Positions 1-8,027 of a stretch of DNA of 64,000 bases are shown here, piece after piece. The notes under the pieces are model-generated. The model ran no database searches. It saw only the letters and a list, made by a program, of their open reading frames with translations, and had not been told where the DNA came from. The DNA is from an uncultured Prevotella sp. (GTDB lineage: Bacteria; Bacteroidota; Bacteroidia; Bacteroidales; Bacteroidaceae): assembly GCA_900320905.1 (NCBI GenBank), contig ONTZ01000006.1:30120-94119 (forward strand), written 5' to 3'. The position numbers were made by a program, and so were the translations under genes. Positions within the stretch are counted from its first letter, which is position 1, and each line of letters opens with the position of its first letter.

Positions 1-897
1 ATGGACCAGGGCGGTTTCTGTGTGGAGAACCGCTATGTGGCAGCCCAGCAATTATTCGACCGCACAGGTCAGGAGAACGAAGACCTGAAAGAGTGGCGTG
101 AGTTGCAGACACGTTGGAACCAGTTTGGTGCCTTCATTCCCCTTTTCCGCAGTCATGGTCAGTGGCCGTTGCGTGAGATTTGGAATATTGCTCCTGATGA
201 GCATCCTGCTTATAAGTCTTTCGTCTATTATGACAAGTTGCGCTATCGCCTGATGCCTTACCTCTATTCGATGGCAGGTTGGGCTCATTTCAGGGACTAT
301 ACCCTGATGCGTGCCTTGGTGATGGACTTTAACGGTGACAAGGAAGTAGAGAATATCGGCAACCAGTGGATGTTCGGTCCTGCCCTGATGGCATGTCCTG
401 TTGGTTATTACAAGGCTCGTAATCGTAGCGTCTATTTTCCAGAAAAGTGTGGTTGGTATAACCTCTATACCAATGAGTACATCCAGGGAGGTCAGCGCCT
501 CGTTGTCGATGCACCATACGAACAGATTCCCGTCTTTGTCCGTGAGGGAGCCATTATCCCATTCGGTCCTGATATGGAGTGGAGCGATGAGAAACCAGCG
601 GAACTCATCAACCTCTATATCTATGCTGGTCAGGATGGTGCCTTCCAACTTTACGAGGATGAAGGTACAAACTACAACTACGAGAAGGGCAAGTATGCCA
701 CCATCGATATTACTTACGATGATGCCTCGAAGACGGTATCTTTTGGCGCTCGCAAGGGCCAGTTCCCTGGCATGTTGAAAAACCGTCGCTTCAATGTCGT
801 CCTCGTCACGAAGGATGCGCCGAAGCCCTTGAACCTCGAGAATCCTGAGGGCGTGATGGTGAACTACAATGGCAAGGCCGTCACCTGTAATCTGTAA
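1..897 (+). CDS. GH31 glycoside hydrolase, C-terminal part (probable alpha-xylosidase)
   Basis: The frame is open to the first base, so the 5' end (signal peptide, nucleophile Asp, most of the catalytic barrel) lies outside the window; the first Met is internal. The visible 298 residues begin at the GGFCVENRY segment near the end of a family 31 barrel, continue through WPLREIW and YRLMPYLYS, and end in beta-sandwich domains. GH31 enzymes release terminal alpha-linked sugars. The DQGGFC context and the neighbouring GH2 and second GH31 genes fit a secreted alpha-xylosidase acting on xyloglucan oligosaccharides; alpha-glucosidase activity cannot be excluded. It is followed after 23 bases by a sensor-like gene in the same direction, probably one operon. 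Confidence 0.85.
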   Translation: MDQGGFCVENRYVAAQQLFDRTGQENEDLKEWRELQTRWNQFGAFIPLFRSHGQWPLREIWNIAPDEHPAYKSFVYYDKLRYRLMPYLYSMAGWAHFRDYTLMRALVMDFNGDKEVENIGNQWMFGPALMACPVGYYKARNRSVYFPEKCGWYNLYTNEYIQGGQRLVVDAPYEQIPVFVREGAIIPFGPDMEWSDEKPAELINLYIYAGQDGAFQLYEDEGTNYNYEKGKYATIDITYDDASKTVSFGARKGQFPGMLKNRRFNVVLVTKDAPKPLNLENPEGVMVNYNGKAVTCNL

Positions 898-920
898 ACA
901 ATAAAAAACGAAATAGAAAT

Positions 921-2417
921 ATGAAAAAGGTATTAATCTTGATTTTGAGTGTGCTCTTCTGCTGCGGCACTATTGTGGCCCAGGAGAAGAGTGATTTGCA
1001 AAAACGTGCGGAAGCCGTAGACCCCAGTAAGAACATCGCCTCGGCCCGTTCCTTGTTTATCCATGCTTTCAACGACTATTATAACAAAGGTCAGATCCAT
1101 CAGGGCGTGGAGTGTGCCGTCAAGGCAGCGGGTCTCTATTACAAGGAGAATTACTGGAAGGAAGCCTTCGACTTGTTACGCCGTGCTGATGAAACCGTCA
1201 ACGCAGGGAAACAGTCGGCTGCTGAGAAGGCAGCATCGCACTATCTGGTCACCAAGGAGCGTGTGCAGATGTATATCAAACTGCGGAAGAGTGAAAGTGC
1301 CAAAGATCAGTTGAACACCTTGGAGGCTTTGGCAAATCAGGCCAACGATGAGAACATCAAGAATGACTTGCTCTATACGAAGGCTATCTACTATTACACC
1401 TTCGGGATGAATGCCCAAGGTAATGCCGTCTTTAAGGAGATGGCCGATAAGTTGACGGCTACGAAGAACTATGACAAGGTAGATGAGGTCTACCAGACAC
1501 TGATTGCCAACGGTAGAAAGAGCAACAATGCCAATCTGGTGGCTCAGTCGTATAGCAACTATATCGCCTGGAAGGATTCTACGGATGCAATGAAGCATGC
1601 TGACGAGATCAGTGCACTGAAGAAACAGATTGCTGACAATGAAGCCTCCATTTCAGAGAAGGACAGTTCGTTGACAACCCGTCAGGTGATTATCATCGGA
1701 CTGTGTATCCTGGCTGCTGCACTGGCTGCTGCGCTGGTTGTTGGCGGTATTGTGCTACTGCGCTTTATCTTCCTGACCCGTAAGCAGAAGAAAGTCATCA
1801 AACTGGCTAACGAGAGCAATGCCTTGAAGGCTAAGTTTATCAGCAATATCTCTGCCCAGTTGGAGCCGACGCTGCAGAAACTCGACAGTCGTGTGCCGGA
1901 GGTCAAGGCCTTGTTGGACTTCTCCAGTCATGTGCAGATGCTGTCGGAGTTGGAGAATGCCACTTATGATTCTGCCGAATTGGAAGACACACCGATACAT
2001 CCGTTCTGTGAGGGACTGATGGATCAGATACGCGATAAGGTAAAGAATGATGTCACGCTGACGGTGAATGCCCAGAAGATGAGTGCGAAGATACATAAGG
2101 AATACGTCTCACACATCCTGCTGCATCTGTTGAACAACGCGGCAGAGTATACGCCGGAGGGTGGCACCATCTGTCTGGAATTCAAGAAGCGTGGTCCGCA
2201 TACACACCAGTTCCTGGTGTCCGACACTGGCGCTGGCATTCCAGAAGAAAAGCGTGAGGATGTGTTCAAGCCCTTCCTTGAAATCCACGACCTCACCGCC
2301 GGCGACGGACTCGGATTGCCTATCTGTAAGCAGATGGCCTTGAAGATGAACGGCGATCTTGACATTGATCCACAGTTTACCAGAGGAACTCGTTTTATAC
2401 TTGATTTACATGTGTGA
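921..2417 (+). CDS. Membrane histidine-kinase-like protein with TPR-like sensor; phospho-acceptor His absent
   Basis: A 498-residue protein. Residues 1-20 form a signal peptide, about 30-240 is an all-helical TPR-like periplasmic region, about 254-283 is one membrane span, and the C-terminus is a GHKL ATPase domain (N-box NNAAEY near 405, DTGAGIP near 435, GDGLGLP near 462). The dimerisation helix starts FISNIS as in ordinary kinases, but the next residue, normally the phosphorylated His of SHELRTPL, is Ala312 (SAQLEP). Autophosphorylation in the usual way therefore looks impossible; the protein may be an allosteric partner or phosphatase. It lies 3 bases upstream of the GH2 gene, so it could sense products of this locus. 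No response regulator is adjacent. Confidence 0.85.
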   Translation: MKKVLILILSVLFCCGTIVAQEKSDLQKRAEAVDPSKNIASARSLFIHAFNDYYNKGQIHQGVECAVKAAGLYYKENYWKEAFDLLRRADETVNAGKQSAAEKAASHYLVTKERVQMYIKLRKSESAKDQLNTLEALANQANDENIKNDLLYTKAIYYYTFGMNAQGNAVFKEMADKLTATKNYDKVDEVYQTLIANGRKSNNANLVAQSYSNYIAWKDSTDAMKHADEISALKKQIADNEASISEKDSSLTTRQVIIIGLCILAAALAAALVVGGIVLLRFIFLTRKQKKVIKLANESNALKAKFISNISAQLEPTLQKLDSRVPEVKALLDFSSHVQMLSELENATYDSAELEDTPIHPFCEGLMDQIRDKVKNDVTLTVNAQKMSAKIHKEYVSHILLHLLNNAAEYTPEGGTICLEFKKRGPHTHQFLVSDTGAGIPEEKREDVFKPFLEIHDLTAGDGLGLPICKQMALKMNGDLDIDPQFTRGTRFILDLHV

Positions 2418-2420
2418 TGT

Positions 2421-4868
2421 ATGAGAAACAGGTTGATACTTTTAGCCGTTGCGGTCATGACGATACTGACTGCACAGGCGAGAGACAGACAGTGCTTTGA
2501 CAAGGACTGGCGTTTTAACTTAGGCGACTCGGCCATTATGGCCAGGGCGGATTTCGATGACAGCAGTTGGCGCCGTCTCGATGTGCCTCACGACTGGGCC
2601 ATCGAAGGTGACTTCTATGTGGGTAATCCCAGTGGGGCAGGCGGTGGTGCCTTGCCTGGTGGTATCGGTTGGTACCGCAAGCACTTTGAAGTGAAAAGTG
2701 AGGAAGTGAAAAGTGAAAAGTTCTTCTTGGAGTTCGACGGCGTCTATATGAATTCCACGGTCTATGTGAATGGCCAGAAAGTGGGTTACCGACCCTACGG
2801 TTATTCGAGTTTCGAGTACGATATCACACCGTATGTCCGAGAGGGCGAGAACGTGGTGGCAGTACGGGTGGACAACTCCGACCAACCTAACTCCCGCTGG
2901 TACAGTGGCTGCGGTATCTATCGCCACGTGTGGTTCACCAAGACCAATCCTGTGCATGTGGCTCACTGGGGTGTTAATGCAAGTAGCAGTATGGTAAAGG
3001 GAAAGGGCCGTCTCGACATTGAGGTTACGCTCGAAGGTCAGGGGACGGTAGAAAACACTTTGTTCGATCCCAATGGTAAAGTCGTAGGCAAGTCAAAGGG
3101 CTTGAAATCTGCCATTACCATCGCCAAGCCCATGCTCTGGTCGTGTGAGACTCCTAATATATATAAGGTACGCACGAATATTAAGGTGGGCAATAAGATA
3201 GTGGATACCTATGAGACCACTACGGGTTTCCGTTCGTTTAAGTTTGATGCCGCCACAGGTTTCTGGCTCAACGGCAAGAATTTTAAACTCAACGGTGTTT
3301 GTGAGCACCACGACTTCGGATGTCTGGGAGCAGCCCTGAATGAAGATGCGCTGCACCGTAAACTCTCGAAACTCAAGGCGATGGGTGTCAACTCCATCCG
3401 TTCCTCGCACAACCCACCAGCACCAGAGTTGCTCAATATGTGCGACACGATGGGGCTGATTGTGATGGACGAGAGTTTCGACATGTGGCGCCGCAAGAAG
3501 ACACAGAACGACTATGCCCGTTTCTTCGACGAGTGGCATGAACGTGATCTCACCGACCTTGTGGTGCGCGACAGGAACCATCCTTGTATCCTGATGTGGA
3601 GCATCGGTAACGAGGTGCTCGAACAATGGTCGGGAGCAGGGGCCGATGAACTGACCTTAGAACAGGCAAACCTCATCCTGAATGCCGCCCATGATGCCTC
3701 GACGCTGGCGAAGGACGGCGAACTGAGTCCTAACTCTATCCTGACCATCCACCTCGCTGACATTATCAAGCGCAACGACGGGGCAGACCGTCCCATCCTC
3801 GCAGGCTGTAACGAACCTAGTCCCAACAACCACCTCTTCAAGAGTGGAGCCATCGATATCATCGGTTTCAACTATCACCACCAGTGGGTGAAGGATGTGC
3901 CGAAGAACTTCCCCGACAAACCTTTCATTTTCTCTGAGAGTGTGTCGGCCCTGCAGACGAGAGGCTACTATAAGATGCCATCCGACGTTGTGACATGGGC
4001 TCCGCAGGAGTGGTATCTCCCCTATACCGACCCCTCGTATATGTGTTCGGCTTATGACAACATGCATGCCTCATGGAGTTCGACCCATGAGGAGACCTGG
4101 GATGTGGTGAAGCACACGCCCTATGTCGGCGGACAGTATATCTGGACAGGTTGGGACTATATCGGCGAGCCCACGCCCTATGGCTTCCCGGCACGCAGTT
4201 CATACTTCGGCATCATCGACCTGGCAGGTTTTCCCAAGGACTCCTACTACATGTATCAGAGCGAGTGGACGGAGACACCTGTGCTGCACCTCTTCCCCCA
4301 TTGGAACTGGTTGCCGGGTGAGACCATCGACATGTGGTGCTATTATAACCATGCCGACGAGGTGGAACTCTTCATCAACGGCAAGAGTCAGGGTGTGCGC
4401 CGCAAGACCGCAGAGAATCCTGAGGGGCGCTATGACATGCACCAGACGAAGGCTAAGTTGAATAGTGAATATCACGTCGGTTGGCGTGTTACTTTCGAGC
4501 CTGGCGAGGTAAAGGCTGTGGCACGTAAGGACGGTAGGATAGTGGGTGAACAGACCATCAAGACCGCCGGCGTGCCGGAACGGATTCGCCTGACAAAGGA
4601 CTATGTGGGTAAGACCACCACTTTCGTGAATGTCGAGGTGGTGGATAAGGATGGTAACCTCTGTCCGTGGGCCGAAGACCAGATCTACTTCTCCGTCGAT
4701 GGCGATGCAAAGATTATAGGTACCGATAACGGTTGCCAGACTTCGATGGAGAACTTCAAGGCTCCGCAGCGCAAGGCTTTCTTCGGCAAGTGTATGGTGG
4801 TGGTGACGGGTAACGGTTCTATTACCGCCAAGTCGCCGACACTCCTGCCGGGTGTAATCGAGTTCTAA
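2421..4868 (+). CDS. GH2 beta-galactosidase, secreted
   Basis: An 815-residue family 2 glycoside hydrolase with a signal peptide (about 1-20), sugar-binding and immunoglobulin-like N-terminal domains, a TIM barrel and C-terminal beta domains (DUF4982 and GH2 C5 type). The catalytic acid/base is Glu398 in WSIGNEV and the nucleophile is Glu506 in IFSES. It should remove beta-linked galactose or a related sugar from oligosaccharides in the periplasm or at the surface. It starts 3 bases after the kinase-like gene and precedes a GH31 gene, one operon. An in-frame tract encoding EVKSEEVKSEK near residues 91-100 comes from a dispersed GTGAAAA repeat and is not expected in the family. Confidence 0.88.
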   Translation: MRNRLILLAVAVMTILTAQARDRQCFDKDWRFNLGDSAIMARADFDDSSWRRLDVPHDWAIEGDFYVGNPSGAGGGALPGGIGWYRKHFEVKSEEVKSEKFFLEFDGVYMNSTVYVNGQKVGYRPYGYSSFEYDITPYVREGENVVAVRVDNSDQPNSRWYSGCGIYRHVWFTKTNPVHVAHWGVNASSSMVKGKGRLDIEVTLEGQGTVENTLFDPNGKVVGKSKGLKSAITIAKPMLWSCETPNIYKVRTNIKVGNKIVDTYETTTGFRSFKFDAATGFWLNGKNFKLNGVCEHHDFGCLGAALNEDALHRKLSKLKAMGVNSIRSSHNPPAPELLNMCDTMGLIVMDESFDMWRRKKTQNDYARFFDEWHERDLTDLVVRDRNHPCILMWSIGNEVLEQWSGAGADELTLEQANLILNAAHDASTLAKDGELSPNSILTIHLADIIKRNDGADRPILAGCNEPSPNNHLFKSGAIDIIGFNYHHQWVKDVPKNFPDKPFIFSESVSALQTRGYYKMPSDVVTWAPQEWYLPYTDPSYMCSAYDNMHASWSSTHEETWDVVKHTPYVGGQYIWTGWDYIGEPTPYGFPARSSYFGIIDLAGFPKDSYYMYQSEWTETPVLHLFPHWNWLPGETIDMWCYYNHADEVELFINGKSQGVRRKTAENPEGRYDMHQTKAKLNSEYHVGWRVTFEPGEVKAVARKDGRIVGEQTIKTAGVPERIRLTKDYVGKTTTFVNVEVVDKDGNLCPWAEDQIYFSVDGDAKIIGTDNGCQTSMENFKAPQRKAFFGKCMVVVTGNGSITAKSPTLLPGVIEF
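2689..2720. repeat. GTGAAAA tandem tract inside GH2 coding sequence
   Basis: Near-perfect tandem copies of AAGTGAAAAGTGA lie in frame in the GH2 N-terminal domain and encode alternating EVKSE. The same motif occurs at 4908-4930, 7834-7863, 55898-55910 and 62854-62877. Confidence 0.75.
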
Positions 4869-4888
4869 AATAAAAAAGGTTAAGCCGT

Positions 4889-7246
4889 ATGAAAAGAATA
4901 CTGATATCACTTTTCACTTTTCACTTCTCGCTTATCGTTTCTCTGGCGCAGATCCAGACCAATGCAGGCATCCAGTACCTGCAGTGTATGCAAAAGGATA
5001 TGTCGACAGACTTCTATGATTTGTCGAATACCTATTTCCTCGCTGATTCGCTGGTGAATTTCGATACGTCGAAGGGTGAGGGCTTGGTGCAGTGGAAACG
5101 CTATCGGTTGAGTCCACGTCAGGCATTCAATCTGAATGGCTACTGGCCTGTCAGGATGCAGATGCTGGATTTCCCAGATGCAGCCTATGAGAACGATCCG
5201 GCGTTGAAGATCAAGATAGAGTGGGTGAGCCCCAGGACGGCGAGGATCAGGATGCTGACGACGCCTGTTGAGCCGAAGAATACCGATCAGGAGGACGTGA
5301 TGTTTTGCGAGGCCTTTAAGGCGAATCACGGGGACAGACCCCATGATCTTCGCTCCGCTACTATCACAGGGGTCAGTCCCCATGATTCGCGGGAGGCCAT
5401 TACATATCGAACGCAGTATGGCAGTATTGAGGTCCAGAGATATCCCTTCCGCATTGTGATAAAGGATGCCAACGGGCGTATCCTGACACAGACACGCCAC
5501 ATCATCGACAATGACTCGACGCAGGTCAAACTCCTGCCGTTCTCATTCATCAAGCGCGGCAGTGACAACTCTCGCAGCATCAATCCTGTCTTCTTATTAT
5601 CACCTGGTGAGAGAATCTACGGCTGTGGAGAGTCGTTTACCTCGCTCAACAAGGTGGGGCAAAAGGTGCATCTCTCCGTCACCGATCCACAGGGTCCTGA
5701 GACCGATGGGCAGTACAAGCCCGTACCTTTTTATTTCTCGAATCGTGGCTATGGCGTTTTCATGCACACCTCGGCGCCAGTGACCTGCGACTTCGGTGCC
5801 AGTTATATCGGTGCCCAGCGTCTGTTTATGGCCGACGAGATGATGGATTTCTTCGTGTTCTTCGGTGAGCCGAAGGATATCCTCGATGAGTATACGAACA
5901 TCACGGGTAAGTCGCCCATGTTGCCCCTTTGGAGTTTCGGTACGTGGATGAGCCGTATCACCTATTTCTCTCAGGAGGAGGGCCTGGAGATTGCCCGTCA
6001 GTTGAGGGCGCACAAGATTCCTTCCGACGTCATCCATTTCGATACAGGTTGGTTTGGTATCGACTGGCAGTGCGACTATGAGTTTGCCAAGGACCGTTTC
6101 CCCGATCCTGTCGGCATGCTGAAGCAGTTGGCGGATGACGGTTTCCACACCTGTCTGTGGCAGTTGCCTTACTTCACCCCCAAGAACCGTTTCTTCCCTG
6201 AGATTATCCAGAAAGGCTTGCACGTGGTGAATGCCACTGGAGGCATGCCGGTGGAGGATGCCATCCTCGACTTCTCCAATCCAGCGACCGTCAGTTGGTA
6301 TCAGAGTAAGATAGAAGGACTGATGCGGCAGGGGGTCAGCACTATCAAGTGCGACTTCGGCGAGGCAGCCCCCTACAATGGCTTCTACCACAGTGGCAAG
6401 GGTGGACTCTACGAGCATAACCTCTACCCCCTGCGCTATAACAAGGCCCTTTGGGAGGTGGTGGAGCGCTCACATCCTGGCGAGGGCATCATCTGGGCGC
6501 GCTCAGCCTGGGCAGGCTCTCAGCGTTACGCCCTGCATTGGGGAGGCGATGCCGCTACGAATAATATAGGTATGTTAGGTGATCTGCGTGGCGGATTGAG
6601 TTTCGGCCTGAGCGGTTTCTCCTTCTGGAGCCACGATATGGGTGGTTTCGTCACCGCCTCGCCAGAGGATATCTACCGCCGTTGGCTGCCCTTCGGTTTC
6701 CTGTCGAGTCACACCAGAGCCCATGGTGCCCCTCCCACGGAACCCTGGCTTATCTCCGAGAGTTTTACGAAGGCTTTCCGCGAGTGTGCCGAGATGAAGT
6801 ATAAGTTGATGCCTTACGTCTATGCGCAGGCAAAGGACTGTTCGGAGCGCGGTCTGCCGATGGTACGTGCATTGTTGGTGGAGTTCCCTCATGATCCGGG
6901 TGCCTGGCTCGTAGAAGATGAGTATATGTTTGGTTCGCAGATCCTCGTGGCTCCCCTCTTGGAGTCCGGCAACGAGCGTATGGTTTACCTGCCTCGTGGT
7001 AAATGGATTGACTACCAGACGGGCAAGGTCTACGACGGTGGCTATCAGACCATCCAGGCAGGCAAGATACCCGCCATCATCCTTGTGCGCGACGGTTCGC
7101 TGATACCCCATGCCCCTTTGGCACAGCGTACGGATCAGATCAACTGGAACAAGATCGAATGGAAGGCCTACAAGGCTGCTGCCAGGAAGTGCACAGGACT
7201 CTTCTTCAAGCCAGGCGACACGACCCTCCAGACCATCGAGCGATAA
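4889..7246 (+). CDS. GH31 glycoside hydrolase (probable alpha-xylosidase), secreted
   Basis: A 785-residue family 31 enzyme. A signal peptide ends near residue 21, followed by an N-terminal beta-sandwich, a TIM barrel with nucleophile Asp489 in KCDFGE and acid/base Asp554 in HWGGDA, and C-terminal beta domains. The KCDFGEAAP context resembles YicI-type alpha-xylosidases, so removal of alpha-xylose is the best guess; other alpha-glycosides are possible. It is the last gene of the glycan operon and converges with a DUF4294 gene 3 bases away. Two repeat families have entered it: a GTGAAAA-type tract makes up the signal-peptide core (LFTFHFSL), and a 64-base palindromic element lies in frame at 5324-5387 (about residues 146-167). 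Confidence 0.88.
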   Translation: MKRILISLFTFHFSLIVSLAQIQTNAGIQYLQCMQKDMSTDFYDLSNTYFLADSLVNFDTSKGEGLVQWKRYRLSPRQAFNLNGYWPVRMQMLDFPDAAYENDPALKIKIEWVSPRTARIRMLTTPVEPKNTDQEDVMFCEAFKANHGDRPHDLRSATITGVSPHDSREAITYRTQYGSIEVQRYPFRIVIKDANGRILTQTRHIIDNDSTQVKLLPFSFIKRGSDNSRSINPVFLLSPGERIYGCGESFTSLNKVGQKVHLSVTDPQGPETDGQYKPVPFYFSNRGYGVFMHTSAPVTCDFGASYIGAQRLFMADEMMDFFVFFGEPKDILDEYTNITGKSPMLPLWSFGTWMSRITYFSQEEGLEIARQLRAHKIPSDVIHFDTGWFGIDWQCDYEFAKDRFPDPVGMLKQLADDGFHTCLWQLPYFTPKNRFFPEIIQKGLHVVNATGGMPVEDAILDFSNPATVSWYQSKIEGLMRQGVSTIKCDFGEAAPYNGFYHSGKGGLYEHNLYPLRYNKALWEVVERSHPGEGIIWARSAWAGSQRYALHWGGDAATNNIGMLGDLRGGLSFGLSGFSFWSHDMGGFVTASPEDIYRRWLPFGFLSSHTRAHGAPPTEPWLISESFTKAFRECAEMKYKLMPYVYAQAKDCSERGLPMVRALLVEFPHDPGAWLVEDEYMFGSQILVAPLLESGNERMVYLPRGKWIDYQTGKVYDGGYQTIQAGKIPAIILVRDGSLIPHAPLAQRTDQINWNKIEWKAYKAAARKCTGLFFKPGDTTLQTIER
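5324..5387. repeat. Dispersed palindromic element (ATCACGGGGACAGTCCCC family) inside GH31 gene
   Basis: Two copies of a palindromic half, ATCACGGGGACAGNCCCC plus ATGAT, are joined by a CTTCGCTCCGCTACT linker. The whole 64-base element is nearly identical to 21379-21441, which lies inside a glycosyltransferase gene. Here it adds about 21 residues without breaking the frame. Confidence 0.85.
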
Positions 7247-7249
7247 TCA

Positions 7250-7903
7250 TCATATCTGGCCGGACTCAACCATGAGGACGACACGTTCGGTGAGTCGGTC
7301 CACCCCTTCGGCGTCATAGCCTTTCTTCAGGCTGGCGCCGAAGGCCCAGGCGAAGGTCTGCCAGAATCCGGCTCGGAAGGGCCCCATGAAGGCCTTGATC
7401 ATCTCGTATGAAGAAGAGTGGCATTCGCGGTCAATCAGTTTGATCAGCAGTTTGCCTTGCGAGTAGGTGAGTTTCTTCATCCTCGGCTTGTAGGTCTTGA
7501 ATATCTCGTTCTCCACCTTCTTCATGTGCTCTTCCTTGCCCTCCTTTGTGGGGATGGTTTCCAGAACCTCCGTTGTCTCGTAGAGCAGTTGCTTGGCTTC
7601 CTTGGCTATCGGTAGCACCTTCTTCACGTTGGTCACCAGCCGCATATAGGCCTGTGCCTGTTTTTTGTTCTTGAAGGTGAGTTGGGGATAGACATATACG
7701 TTGTTCATCTCCATATACTGGATACTGTCACCCTCGTGGAGCACCTTGCCCACTTTCACCGTTGGTACAAACGAGGGGGAGTCCATTTCTGCCAGCACCT
7801 GTTCGGCGGTCATTCGCTCTTCTTGAGCGAATGAAGTGAAAAGTGATAAGTGAAAAGTGAGAAGTATCGCTATCACTCGCAGATATGGGCTTGTTTTTGT
7901 CAT
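7250..7903 (-). CDS. DUF4294 family secreted protein
   Basis: A 217-residue protein recognised as DUF4294, a Bacteroidota family of unknown function (YVYPQLTFKNKKQ region, central helices, RECHSSSYEMIK). Residues 1-26 form a signal peptide whose core LTFHLSLFTSF is encoded by a GTGAAAA-type tandem tract (7834-7863). The ATG at 7903 lies 9 bases after a TACTTTTG -7 box (7919-7912), so the transcript is leaderless or nearly so. It converges with the GH31 gene and diverges from the HhH/beta-barrel gene. Confidence 0.85.
   Translation of the reverse strand: MTKTSPYLRVIAILLTFHLSLFTSFAQEERMTAEQVLAEMDSPSFVPTVKVGKVLHEGDSIQYMEMNNVYVYPQLTFKNKKQAQAYMRLVTNVKKVLPIAKEAKQLLYETTEVLETIPTKEGKEEHMKKVENEIFKTYKPRMKKLTYSQGKLLIKLIDRECHSSSYEMIKAFMGPFRAGFWQTFAWAFGASLKKGYDAEGVDRLTERVVLMVESGQI
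7834..7863. repeat. GTGAAAA tandem tract forming a signal peptide
   Basis: Copies of AAGTGAAAAGTGA lie within the first 25 codons of the DUF4294 gene. On the coding (minus) strand they read CACTTTTCACTT and encode the hydrophobic core of the signal peptide. Confidence 0.7.
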
Positions 7904-7911
7904 TACGGGTG

Positions 7912-7919
7912 CAAAAGTA
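7912..7919 (-). promoter_or_regulatory. -7 box of DUF4294 gene
   Basis: TACTTTTG on the minus strand, 9 bases before the ATG, implying a 5' leader of at most a few bases. Confidence 0.55.
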
Positions 7920-7957
7920 CGCAGTTTTTCCGAATAGATGATAAAAAAGCATGGCTT

Positions 7958-7991
7958 TTTGTGTTTATTTCAGAAAAAAGGAGTATCTTTG
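7958..7991 (+). promoter_or_regulatory. Promoter of HhH/beta-barrel gene
   Basis: TTTG at 7958-7961 and TATCTTTG at 7984-7991 with a 22-base spacer, 36 bases before the ATG at 8028. It is divergent from the DUF4294 promoter. Confidence 0.6.
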
Positions 7992-8027
7992 CAGAGATTT
8001 TAATGGTCAAACTTAAATTTAAGGATT

